Assembly (NCBI GenBank): GCA_003255065.1
Contig: QAOA01003034.1
Coordinates: 185,956-249,955 of the forward strand
Source of the DNA: Cercis canadensis
Taxonomy: Eukaryota > Streptophyta > Magnoliopsida > Fabales > Fabaceae
DNA: 64,000 nt
Direction of reading: 5' to 3'
The translations under genes were made by a program, and so were the position numbers. This document shows, piece after piece, positions 22,790 through 33,313 of the stretch (position 1 is the stretch's first letter; each line of letters opens with the position of its first letter). The notes beneath the pieces were generated by a model. That model ran no database searches and was not told the origin of the DNA. It saw only the letters and a program-made list of their open reading frames with translations.

Positions 22790-25486
22790 TCATAAAAATG
22801 GCATGCAAAGTAATGCAACGACATTTATTTAAATAAGGAAATCAACATATACCCCTAATTAGCATGCAAATAGTTCTAGAAAGGAAGAAATGATAGCAAG
22901 CAAACACAAGGAAAAATAAAGAAAAATAGGTAATTATTTAAATCTAAACTTAATTCGTCACCCTTGAATACCTATATACCCTAATTAAGGATCAAAGTCT
23001 GTGTAGTTTGTAAGATGCTTCAAAAGCTTAAAGGAAAATTTCATTTTCGAAAACCAAATTTAAAACAAATGTTCATTCCATTTTTTTTCTTTTTTATTTT
23101 TCTTTGCTTTAATCGTAAAAATAAACTAAATAAATAAGCATATAACCAATATAAATTACGAATAATTATAAATATGCTATGCATGAATCTAATCGCATCC
23201 TAAATACTTTCATTTATTCTCACGCTTCTCGGTTCCCAAAGTGACGCATATCTTTACCTCGGGTGGATATGAGAGCCACCGGTATGGGGGTAAGTCACCC
23301 TTATCCTTTCTTGATAAGTAAGGGGCTTATGGATACTAAACAAATAATCACATTCCTAAATGTTATGCAAATGTATGATTTTAAGTATTATAACATTTAT
23401 CCTTGTCCAATAGGAGAGGGGTACATAATTGAAAAATGTAATCAAAACAAACAAAAGTTCTCCGAGCCTCTGAATCGCTTTAGGGTTTTGCAAATGGCAG
23501 AAAGATTGTAATTGCTTCTCACATGGAACACACATTAGATGACTCAAAATAAGAAATTAATGGTCACATATGCATAAGCAATTGAGCAGCCACAACACAT
23601 CACAATAAATGACAAGATAAAATAATGAACATGTTAACTTATAGTGAAATGGTATACAATACTAAAGCACATGTGGCAGCCATTAAGAGTCAAAATAAAA
23701 TCATAAAAATGGCATGCAAAGTAATGCAACGACATTTAGTTAAATAGGGTAATCAACATATACTCCTAATTAGCATGCAAATGGTTCTAAAAAGGAAGAA
23801 AGGATATGAAGCAAACAGAAGGCAAAATAAAGAAAAATAGATGATTATTTAAATCTGGACTTGATTCATCACCCTCGAATGCTTATGTACCATAATTAGG
23901 AATCAAAGTCCGCGTAGTTCATAAGACGCTTCAAAAGCTTAAAGAAAAATTTCATTTTCAAAAACCAAATTTAAAACAAATGTTCATTTTTTTTTTTTGC
24001 GTAATAAACTAAATAAATAAACATGCAACCAATATAAATTGTGAATAATTGTAAATATACTATGCATGAATCTAATCACGTCCTAAATACTTTCACTTTG
24101 TTCTTACGCTTTTCGGTTCTCAAAGTAGCGCTTATCCTTACCTTGGGTGGATAAGAGAGCCACCCTTATGGGGGTAAGTCACCCTTATCCCTTCCTTGAT
24201 AAGTAAGGGGCCTATGGATACTAAGCAAACAATCACATTCCTAAATGGTATGCAAATGTATGATTTTAAGTATTACAATATTTGTCCTTGTCTAATAGGA
24301 GAGGGGTACATAATTGAAAAATATAATCAAAATAAATAAAAGTTCTACAAGCCTCTGAATCGTCTTAGGGTTTTGCTAATGACTGAAGGATTGTGACTCC
24401 CTTTCACATGAAACACACATAAGATAGCTCAAAATAAGAAATTAAAGGTCACATATGCATAAGTAATTGAGCAGTCACAACAAATCACAATAAATGACAA
24501 GATAAAACAATGAACATGTCAACTTATAGTGAAAATGTATATAATACTAAAGCACATGTGGCAGCCATTAAGAGTCAAAATAAAATCATAAAAATGGTAT
24601 GCAAAGTAATGCAACGACATTTATTTAAATAGGGTAATCAACATACACTCCTAATTAGCATGCAAATAGTTCTAGAAATGAAGAAAGGATAGCAAGCAAA
24701 CACAAGGCAAAATAAAGAAAAATAGAACAACAAAAACAGAAAATAAAACATAAAACAGGGGAAACTTGTAAAGAAATCTGGGAATGCATGCCAATGCAAT
24801 TTGACCCTAAAATTTATATGACATAGAAAAATATCTTGTGATTCTAAAGAATAAAAAATCATACAAAATTGAGCTTTCTAACTCAAGTTATGGCCAAAAA
24901 TAGAACACTGCTAGAATTAACTAATAATTTCACAGTACAGTTAAAACAACCACTTTGAAATTAGAATTGGTAGCCAATGCCATATGAAAAAAATATGAAA
25001 TTTATATACTTGAAAGATACGCATCATAGGGTTCTAATAAGATAAGAACCATGTCATTTGGGGCCATAAAATTAAAGTTATGATTAAAATACCGACCATT
25101 GCCAGTGTGGGACTAACGGGTCCGAGAATGACCATTTAGAAACCAAATTTGATAACTACTATACCAATTGACTAATTTGATTTTAAATATGACAAAGGTC
25201 AAAAGATTAAGACCAAAACATAAATTTTTCAAGAAAAGTCAAGCATCATTTTGATTTTTAATCAAGAAACCTAAAACACATTCAAGAAAACAAAGACAAA
25301 ACAAACAAAATACTCAAAAAGAAATCCATAAGAAGCATGCTCACTCCAACAAGACATGACAAATGGTACCAAAACAATAATAGGGCAGCAAACATGTAAA
25401 ACCTACAATACCATCAACCAAGACCATGCTAGAAAAAAACTAACCCTAAATAAAAATCATGTCATATGGTAAAAATAAGCAAAACA
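22790..25486. repeat. Second copy of 20084-22788 after N (assembly overlap)
   Basis: Starts with TCATAAAAATGGCATGC as at 20084 and stays parallel, with only sparse substitutions, through the unit boundary and the post-array sequence to AAGCAAAACA at 25486, where the left copy stops at the N (22789). This gives two spurious extra repeat units. Confidence 0.85.
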
Positions 25487-26566
25487 ACAATAAACTAAGT
25501 ATTGAACCACAATCAAGAAACTAAGCATAATATCCCTAAACCAAAATATCATGAGGATATTCAAGAGAGGAGAAAAACAAAAAAAAATCCAAATGAAACT
25601 CACGGAATTAAAATGAAATAGAGGCATTCAAGAGGGAAACAAAAAGAAACATACATTTCACATGGATTCAAACAAAAACCCATAAGAGAATGACAAGAAT
25701 TCAAGAGAAGAGTGAATGTTACCTAGTGTTTTTCAAGAAAACTCATCTTCCTTGCTAAAAAATGTAGAACCCAACTCCAAGAAGCTCAAACCACTCTTGG
25801 TTTCTTATTTTTCTCTCCAAGAATATGAAGAACAATCAAGAACTCTCAACTTTCCTCTCTTTAATATATATTTTTCAAGTTTTCTCCCTTCCTTCTTGTT
25901 TTCACATTGAGAGCATATTATGAGGCTCTCTCCTCTCTTTTTTCCTAAATGCAGTTAGCCCTCTCAACTTTGAGAGCAAGTTGAAGGTAGTTTGGTCCTT
26001 TCATACCCCTTTTGCACCTTCCTCCCACTTTCCTTGAGTCTTGGCATGTGAAAAATCCAATAATTCTTTCCCAAAATGCCCTAACTGAACTGCACTCTTC
26101 AGCCTCCATAATTTGTATTTTTTTCATACAAAAATAAGGTTAAGAAAGCCCCATAGCAATTTTCTTAAAATTATCTTGCACAAGTAACTTCCATGAAACT
26201 TCCTTGAGGTTACATCTTTTCACTTATGCTTGGAAAAATTCTTCAAACCCTAGCTGACCTCCTTTCAAATGTTTAACAAATTTATTTGATTTAAAATAAA
26301 AATCACAAAATCCTAATGGGCCAATTGGGCGAAATTAGGTTGAAATGAGCCCAAAGAGCTCAACCTTAGACCTAAGTTGGTCCAATTGGTCCCAAATTAA
26401 ACCTCAAACAAATTAAATAGTCCAACAAAATGTATATAATTTATTTGGACTAAAAACATTAGAAAACAAAAATTGGTTCGCCCAAAGGCTCCCAAACTAG
26501 GGTTTTAACATGACGGGTCAAGCCCAAAACATGAGTTTTGACCCACAATCACTAAAAACCTAGAAA
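25487..26566. other. Remainder of the Ogre-like LTR, no gene
   Basis: AT-rich. Short ORFs (for example 25716-25910 plus and 25945-26127 minus) resemble nothing I recognise and lie inside the LTR. Confidence 0.5.
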
Positions 26567-26835
26567 ATTATAATTTTTATGTCCAAACAAAGTATTTAAA
26601 ATAAATCAAATGGGTCAAAAGGCCCCAAACTCAAATTTGAAGAAAACAGACCAAAATGCTACCTAACTTATATTAAAATGAAGTGGGTCAATGCTAAAAA
26701 ATCAAAACTTTGATCCAAAAGCTAAAAAAGACATTCAAGACCTTAAAATCAAAATTCCCAATTAAAATAATTAATTTTTTTTATTCTTTTTTTGAAAAAT
26801 GTGCAACAACCCTAAAAAAAAATACAGTGTCTATA

Positions 26836-27085
26836 ACCCCTAACCTATAAACCCCTAAATTAAAAAAACCTTAACCCTTAACCCCAAAATCCCAAACCTT
26901 AAAGCCCTAAATCCCTAAATCTCAAACTATAAACACCAAAATCAACAAATCCTAACTCCTAAACCCTAAACTCTAAATCCTAAACATTAACCCCTAAACC
27001 CCAAACTTTAAACCCTTAAATTCCAAGCCCTACACCCCTAAATCACTAACCCCTAACCCCTAAATCACTAAACCCTAACCCCATC
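26836..27085. repeat. Degenerate telomere-like (CCCTAAA) repeat tract
   Basis: About 250 bp of AAACCCTAA / CCCCTAAA / CCTTAACC variants, repeatedly close to the plant telomere unit CCCTAAA but seldom exact in succession. It starts 10 bp right of the Ogre-like LTR end. Confidence 0.75.
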
Positions 27086-27589
27086 CTCGAATTGATATCT
27101 GAAAAAGCCTTTAATCAATTTCACAACAATGTCTAAAGTTACCCTCTAACAGTTTCACAATAACAAGAAAAATAACAACTCCTACCCTAAAAATAACAGT
27201 AACAGCCAGCTCAAAAAGTACCACAAATTGTCTCAAATTAGTCATTAAAAAAAGAATCAAAATTATCCAAACAAGCCACAATTTAGACAGTAAAATAGTA
27301 AACATTCATATTCAGAATAGCTGAATGCAAGCCATCAAAAGAAGCAACTCCATAACATAATAAATACTCCAATTAAGATCAACAATCCTAAGACCAAAAG
27401 AAGCAACATATTACTTTAATTGCAATGCATATCATCACAAACCCTAGTCAACACAAAGTTAATAAAATCCATAAGAAACAATGAAGTTGAAATTAAGAAA
27501 ATAAATCATGGAACTCATTGCCATGCATACTATGTGAGAATGAGATAGAGAATTCGAGACTGATAGTAGACAAATGCCGATGAGCTAGA
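27086..27589. other. CACTA interior, no gene
   Basis: AT-rich; I see no supportable ORF or repeat. Confidence 0.4.
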
Positions 27590-28091
27590 GAGAGATAAAG
27601 AGACTGAATCCCAGAGGTAGATGGGACTTGTGGGGGTATTTTCATTTGGGGCTTAGAATTCTATGAGAGATTGAGAGAAGAGAGACTGAATCACAAAGGT
27701 AGAGGGTATTTGTAGGGTTTTTTTTTATTTTATTTAGGGCTTAAGGTTCTATGAGAGATTAAGAGAAGAGAGACTAAATCGTAGAGGCAAGATAAGACCC
27801 AAATTTCTCACCAAAAAAACCATTCGTGAGAAACATATTTTCAAAATTCCGCTTAATTGAAATGTTGCATTTTTTTTCTCGCGGACAAAGTCTGTGAGAG
27901 ACAATGACTACGAATCTAACCTGTAATTTCTCACGGATTTTCTTATAGATTTTTCTTACAGGAAGCTTTGTCTGTGAGAAAATCTTAATAGTCAAAAGCC
28001 ATGAGAAAATCTATGAGAAATGAAGTCATTTCCGTATGGACTTTTGTTCTGTGAGAAAAATCCATGAGAAATTCCATTTTTTCTTGTAGTG

Positions 28092-29680
28092 GGAGTCCAT
28101 TGAAGCCCCAATCGCCGCCAACCATGTCAAGAAATTTGCCCATAGCTATCACAACAATGTCCAGCCATACCAACATAAAAACCGCTGCTCACAACCCTAT
28201 TCCTCAACCCAAAACTCCACTCAAGACACCAACCAAAAAGCATTATCTCCCTTAGTTTGTCAATTATGCAACAAGAGAGGTCACATAGCCAAAATATTGT
28301 TTGAAAATTACCAACAACCCCAATGTTTCCCCATCTACTCATGTTGCTGCCCTCACCCACTGTCCCACCAATGGCTCATTGACTTCGGTGCTACACATCA
28401 TATTATGAATGATTTCGGTCATTTCTCTTTCTCCAATGAATATGATGGTCCTAACACTCTCCAAGTTGCCAATTGTAATAAACTTTCAATCTCTCATAGT
28501 GGCTCCACACACTTACCTTCTTCTCTTCAATTATTTGATGTTCTCTGTGTTCCTTCAGTCAATGCAAACCTTATATTTGTTTCTTAATTGTGTCAACAAA
28601 ATGATGTTTCAGTTGAGGTTTTCCTATCTTCATTTCAGGTCAAGTCATTGAAGACCAGCCAGCCACTACTCCAAGGAGAGAATGAAAGCAATACCTACAA
28701 ACTCCCTGTATCGTCCACCTCCATCTTCCCTACTGCCTATGCTGCCGCCACCACCATCTCGTCTTCCTCCATCCAGTGGTATAACTATCTAGGACATCCC
28801 TCCTCTGCTGTCTTGCATCGTGTTCTTGCCTCAGCCAAGCTCCATATGTCGTTTGTTTCATCCTCTCCTTACGTTGATTGTCATCAAAATAAAAGCCATA
28901 AATTACCTTTTGATAAGTCAAGTTTATCTAGTAGTGCACCTTTAGATATTGTGTATTCGGATGTCTGGGGTCCTATCTCCAATGTTTCAATTGATGGATT
29001 TAGATTTTATGTAATTTTTGTTGACCATTTCTCAAGATATGCCTAGCTATATCCTTTAAAACATAAATCTGATGTTGCTATTATATTTCCAACGTTTAAG
29101 ACCTTGGTGGAAACCACTTTTAATTCCAAAATAAAATTTTGTATTCAGATAATGGTGGTGAATATCTTAGCTTAAAAAAAAAATTTAACCACCCATGGTA
29201 TATCTCATTTCACAACCCCACCAGACATTCTAGAACACAATGGACAATTTGAAAGGAAAAATGTATATCTTGCTGAATTAGCAAGATGCCTTCTTCACCA
29301 TGCCTCTCTTCCCCTAAAATTGTGGTCTTTTACTTTCAAAACCGCTGCTTAGCTCATAAATTGATTGCCAACACCAATCATCAGCCATAAATATCCTTTT
29401 TCCATTTGATTTTACAAACCACCAAATTATTTCAAATTACATACTTTTGGTTGTCTCTATTTTCCCTGGCCAAAACCCTATGTATGTAACAAACTTCTTT
29501 CAAAATCCAGTCCTTGCATTTTCTTAGGGTATTCTGCATCCCAAAGTGCCTTCATTTGTTTATAAATTCAAACTCACAAATTTTACTTCTATAGACATGT
29601 CCAATTCCTAGAGGACTCTTATCCTTTTGCTAAAATCTCAAAGCTTTCTCCTCATCTTCTCTTTAGTTGTCCTTGATTAA
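28092..29680 (+). pseudogene. Ty1-copia gag-pol relic (knuckle, protease, integrase), truncated
   Basis: Starts abruptly at the CACTA end inside Gag. Reading through: zinc knuckle CQLCNKRGHIAKIL (last Cys lost) near 28256-28300; protease WLIDFGATHH near 28371-28400, with the active-site Ser/Thr of D-S/T-G changed to Phe; a GAG-preintegrase segment WYNYLGHPSSAVLHRVL near 28778; integrase with YSDVWGP near 28960, SDNGGEY near 29150 and LEHNGQFERKN near 29230; and a C-terminal LHTFGC...FLGYSASQ segment to about 29570. There are multiple frameshifts and stops (28585, 29044). Reverse transcriptase and RNase H are absent. The motif style fits the Ale/Retrofit-like copia group, but that is tentative. 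Confidence 0.85.
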
Positions 29681-30044
29681 TGACAATATATTTATTTGCT
29701 TAAAAATCACATTTTCCCCTTTTTTCTTTGATGGTTTTGAAATTTGAAATCTCAATTCCATTGTCTCATTTAATTTTGTTGTTTGATTTGATTTCTTTTT
29801 TGATAGAAGATAGATAATATCGAACAATTTTATTTGATAAATATTTAATGGCTAATTCATTCTAGCCAAACATAGCTTAAGCTATTTAACAAACCAAATG
29901 TTTTTTTTTTTTTTTATATATATATATAATATTTGTATAGATTAATAAAAATTATAGCACACACATGAATATTTTGAGGCACAAAAAAAAGCCTTTGGCA
30001 CATGCAAACCACATGGACAAAGGCTATATATTTATCCAAACTGA
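29681..30044. other. AT-rich spacer with T tract and TA repeat
   Basis: Contains a run of 17 Ts followed by TATATATATATA at about 29901-29929. No gene. Confidence 0.6.
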
Positions 30045-30415
30045 ATCCATTATGAGTTTCCGCCGAGGGTAGGGCTTCAAGTCCCACATCGGAGATAAGC
30101 GTGTGCATTTATAAGTAGCTTAGTTTGGAGGCTTGGCTACATACCACTCGCATTAGGTGGTTTTTTCAAGTTTCCCGAGGCCCAAAAAAATAAGATATTG
30201 TTGCACGTGTGTTTTGCATGAGTCTTATGTGTGGTGCCACTTAGCGTACTTGGGGCCCTCCTCCGACGGTGGGGCTTCAAGTCCCACATCGGAGATAAGT
30301 GTGTGTGTGTGTGTGTGTGTGCCGTGTTTATAAGTAGCTTAGCTAGGAGGCTTGTTTACCACCCGCGTCGGATGGTTTTGTCAAGTTTTCCTTAAAACTT
30401 AGGGGTAAAAAGCCT
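30045..30415 (+). repeat. Two copies of an element with an snRNA-type USE motif and a TATA-like box
   Basis: Copy 1 (about 30060-30180) and copy 2 (about 30265-30400) share GGGCTTCAAGTCCCACATCG, GAGATAAG, then TTTATAAGTAGCTTAG, GGAGGCTTG, ACCACYCGC and GGTTTTKTCAAGTTT. GTCCCACATCG equals the upstream sequence element (RTCCCACATCG) of plant snRNA promoters, and TTTATAAGTA would be its TATA-like box. The spacing (about 17 bp in copy 1, 31 bp with the GT expansion in copy 2) does not match the standard Pol III distance exactly. No U-snRNA sequence follows either copy. Confidence 0.6.
30300..30322. repeat. (GT)n microsatellite
   Basis: About 11 GT units inside copy 2, between the USE-like motif and the TATA-like box; copy 1 has only GTGTG there. 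Confidence 0.9.
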
Positions 30416-30466
30416 CCTTACTGTCAACTTTGGTGGCTGTTATAACATAGCTTTGCTCATCCCAGG

Positions 30467-31360
30467 TAAGCTGTTCTTACTGCCCTCTTGATTAGTTTCG
30501 ATTCAAATTGTGTATTTTCTGCATTTTGGGTCTTTTGATTTCATATTCAATGTATTTGTATGTGTCTAAAAAGATGAATGTAGGTATTTGGTTGTGAAAC
30601 ATGTAATTTTCATAACTATGATAATGAATCTGTCAAATTTTTATTTCTTTGTATGAAGGTTTTTAAATTGAGATTGAATGCTGCATTGGAAAAAAGTGGT
30701 TTATATGGATAATAAATACCTCTAAATCAAGGATTTAAATTGTGATTATGATCGCAATTGTGTTGTAGAAATTGGTAAAGGAAATTTGTTAATAGTGGAC
30801 TATGATTGCGGTAATTATTGGAAAAAAAAATATCAATAGCGAACTATGATTGCAGAAATTGCGATTGTCATGGCCTCATCTACTTGTGTCAAAATANGAT
30901 TGCGGTAATTAGGGGAAAAAAAAATATCAATAGCGAACTATGATTGCAGAAATTGCGATTGTCATGGCCTCATCTACTTGTGTCAAAATATTCTAACCAA
31001 ATTTGGAGTTGAAGACCGCCATTTTAATTTTTTTTGGTTTTAATTATTTATATTTTGACTACCATTTGAAACTTTGATTTTGCTTTGTGTCATAAATTTC
31101 ATAATTTTATATCTACAATCATGAACTGTATGGTTTTTTATTGTGTTTGGAAAGATTTAACTTCAACATGAGAAGATTGATATGTCTTAAATATCCAAAT
31201 ACATGTTATAAATTTACTTTTAGAATTTGTTGTTCTATATCTGTTAAACTCATTAACCTGAATGTTCCTTATTATCTAGAATATTTATGACATTACAAGT
31301 CTATATCAAGAATTTTAGAAAATTTGAAGCTATCTCTCAAATAACTATATTTCATTTCAG
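30467..31360 (+). other. Possible 5'-UTR intron of the F-box gene
   Basis: Donor CCCAG|GTAAGC near 30466 and acceptor ATTTCAG at 31354-31360 bracket AT-rich sequence with no ORF of note. It contains the N at 30897 and its duplication, so the true length is about 800 bp. An alternative acceptor (TTATCTAG near 31279) exists. Confidence 0.45.
30804..30989. repeat. Direct duplication across N at 30897 (assembly overlap)
   Basis: 30804-30896 and 30898-30989 are the same ~93 bp (GATTGCGGTAATT to GTGTCAAAATA), joined at one N. Confidence 0.85.
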
Positions 31361-31448
31361 ATCACCTTGGATACATTATAAGGGAGAAGCTTTCAGAAAT
31401 TGCTGTTGCTGTTTGCTCCTTCTGCCTTCTGCATATTTACTAGAATCC

Positions 31449-32726
31449 ATGACAAGTATGAGGGTCATCATAAAAGGACATGTTAAAAAGAAGAAGGAAA
31501 GAAACCAAACCAGCAATTGGCCGCATCTCCTAGCTGAACTCTTGGAATTGATTCTGAAACGGCTATGCTTAAGAGATTACCTTAGAGTGGGTGTTGTATG
31601 TTCATCTTGGCGAAATGTTGTTACCAATGCCATTGCAAACAGGCACTGCCCCCATGTACCTGAACTTCCATTGGTTGTGTTCCAATCTAAAAGGGACTTT
31701 TTCTTTTTCAACATGAGCAAACAACGTGTGTCTAATCCCAGAAGAATTCCATATAGCAGCAAGTACGTCTGTCGCGGTTCAATTGAAGGCTGGTTGTTCA
31801 TGGTTAATGATCATTGGCTTAGTGATCCCAGTTCAAAATCCATCTTCTTCTGGAATCCAGTTACAGCTTCTAGAGTCATGTTGCCATCAAAGTTGAAGTT
31901 TACAAATAAATATGTCATCAACCCTACATTGCTAAAAATGGTGGCCTCTTCAACACCCCACTCCCCAGATTGTCTCGTGGTGGTTCTCTTTGATGACTAC
32001 TTAGGGTGCCAACTTGCATTTTGTAGGATTTCTGACAAGTCATGGACTATGATTGAAGCTGAGAAGGACACCAAAATTGGTATTAGAGAAATTGCAATTC
32101 TTCACGAGAAGTTGTATGTTCTAACTGACAATCTAATGGATTCAATATTGGTGTATGACCTGCAAGAACTCAGTAATCCTCCAAAGGCTAAAATATTAGC
32201 TAAGCTCCCACAGAAGCCAGATGAATTCCCACAAATTGGGTGGATAGATGGTGAACGATTTTATGTCTCTAATTGTTGGTTCAGATACCTAGCCACTGAT
32301 TCTGAATTTGGAGAGTTATTGCTTATTTATATGTTTGTTGATGCTGTTCACAATATTCAACGAGATAGACGTCTTTCCAAATGCGTTAGTCTGCCTCATG
32401 TTAGAGCATTTCAAGTGTACAAGTTGGTCATAACAAGTGAAGCTCAATGGGTGAAAGTTGATAATCTAGGTGATCGTTTATTGCTTCAAAGCTTCATAGG
32501 CTGCAAAGTAATGTCAACCACTGGCCTTGTTGGCCCGGAAGAATTAGTAAGAGGCAACTGCATCTATTTTGCTCACAAGTTTAGATGTCTCTCCAATCCG
32601 ACATCAGGATTTCAAGTTGGAATGTTCTCATTGACTGACAAGAAAACCAAGTATTTTTCTCTGAATAATTCAAGAGGTTTTGCACCCTCACCGCTACCCT
32701 TTTGGTTCACACCAAAGACTTATTAA
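31449..32726 (+). CDS. F-box protein with DUF295 domain
   Basis: Probable substrate-recruiting subunit of an SCF ubiquitin ligase. From ATG 31449 it is 425 residues. An F-box lies at about residues 20-62 (LLAELLELILKRLCLRDYLR...VCSSWRNVV). The rest has the Trp/aromatic-rich pattern of the plant DUF295 (beta-propeller-like) family: WNPVTASRVMLPSKLKF, SWTMIEAEKDTKIG, LHEKLYVLTDN, and a C-terminus LPFWFTPKTY. The frame is open upstream to 31287, but ATTTCAG at 31354-31360 is a good splice acceptor, and a donor CATCCCAG|GTAAGC lies near 30466, so I infer a 5'-UTR intron and start at 31449 (next Met at 31458). Length and lack of disruptions suggest a working gene. F-box/DUF295 genes form large, fast-changing plant families; the substrate is unknown. 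Confidence 0.85.
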   Translation: MTSMRVIIKGHVKKKKERNQTSNWPHLLAELLELILKRLCLRDYLRVGVVCSSWRNVVTNAIANRHCPHVPELPLVVFQSKRDFFFFNMSKQRVSNPRRIPYSSKYVCRGSIEGWLFMVNDHWLSDPSSKSIFFWNPVTASRVMLPSKLKFTNKYVINPTLLKMVASSTPHSPDCLVVVLFDDYLGCQLAFCRISDKSWTMIEAEKDTKIGIREIAILHEKLYVLTDNLMDSILVYDLQELSNPPKAKILAKLPQKPDEFPQIGWIDGERFYVSNCWFRYLATDSEFGELLLIYMFVDAVHNIQRDRRLSKCVSLPHVRAFQVYKLVITSEAQWVKVDNLGDRLLLQSFIGCKVMSTTGLVGPEELVRGNCIYFAHKFRCLSNPTSGFQVGMFSLTDKKTKYFSLNNSRGFAPSPLPFWFTPKTY

Positions 32727-33313
32727 CAGCTGGGTGTAGATTGCTGGCTATTGAATCTGATGGCATGGACATCATCTATTAAAATAATAATTTGAAATAA
32801 TTGTATTAGGTTATGTGTCTTTTGGTGTTGTAACCTCGTGTTTTTAGCGCACTTCAAAAAGAAATTATTTTCATTTATGAGGTATTATTATAGCTAGTGG
32901 GAGTTATACAATTATGCAATAGTTAGTGAGAATTATGATGATAATTAGTAAGGAGGTTATGAAATTCAAGAGTTTCTAGAATTATCTTTTATATTCCATA
33001 AACATCTCTTGTATTTGGATATTACAATACAGGACTTGAGTGAAATATTTCTCTTCCTCTAACATCATCAACATGCTAAAGCAGATAGCAATAGTTGCTG
33101 ATCTTTCTACTGTTTCTTTTTGTAGGATGTAGTTTTTGCTCTTCTTTCCTTGTTAACCAAAAAACAACAATATATGTTTGATGCCATTTGGTAGTGAAGG
33201 AAAATGAAGATCTTCATCATTACCTAATTAGAGCTTGGAACAAAAGTTTTGTACAGTTAATTGATCAGTAAGGTAGCTAATTCTATCAAAAGTAGTAATC
33301 ACAGTGTTTCAAA
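32727..33313. other. 3' flank of the F-box gene
   Basis: AT-rich, no ORF. Possible polyadenylation region: AATAATTTGAAATAATTG near 32785. Confidence 0.4.

Larger units (their letters stand above)
4071..26826 (-). mobile_element. Ogre/Tat-like Ty3 LTR retrotransposon, gag-only, minus orientation
   Basis: Boundaries come from three signals. First, 4080-4329 and 26575-26826 are the same sequence ending in ATACA, that is, LTR starts on the minus strand. Second, a primer-binding site TGGCGACTCCACTAG (minus, 13045-13031), of the Arg-tRNA-like kind typical of Ogre elements, lies 3 nt from an LTR end at 13049. Third, a Tat/Ogre-type gag lies between them on the minus strand. The 5' LTR therefore spans 13049-26826, which contains a CACTA insertion and an assembly duplication; without them it would be about 6 kb. 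Going left come the leader, gag, a long non-coding region and a 38-bp tandem array next to the truncated 3' LTR. No protease, RT, RNase H or integrase was seen, so this copy is non-autonomous or deleted. Confidence 0.75.
13049..26826 (-). repeat. 5' LTR of the Ogre-like element (with nested CACTA)
   Basis: The plus-strand left end is TGTCACAACG and the right end is ATACA, giving TG...CA ends. Subtracting the CACTA insertion (5067 bp plus one TSD copy) and the N-joined duplication (about 2.7 kb) leaves about 6 kb, long but in the range of Ogre LTRs. It contains four units of a ~0.9-kb tandem repeat and flanking AT-rich sequence. Confidence 0.7.
26827..28091. mobile_element. Right end of a second CACTA element
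   Basis: Ends TTTTTTCTTGTAGTG at 28077-28091. The last 300 bp carry dispersed TTTCTCACGGA / TCCGTGAGAAA-like motifs in both orientations, a subterminal array with a different motif from the first CACTA. Further left, 27590-27790 holds about three copies of a ~90-bp direct repeat (gagagattgagagaagagagact). The matching CACTACAAG start is not found between here and the window start, so the element is interrupted by the Ogre-like insertion or truncated. Confidence 0.7.

Noticed and set aside
20403..24862. ORFs recurring in each 0.9-kb unit
   Set aside because: They do not keep frame between units, and their composition follows the repeat.
30045..30415. snRNA genes behind the USE-like motifs
   Set aside because: No U1, U2, U3, U5 or U6 sequence follows, and box spacing is not standard.
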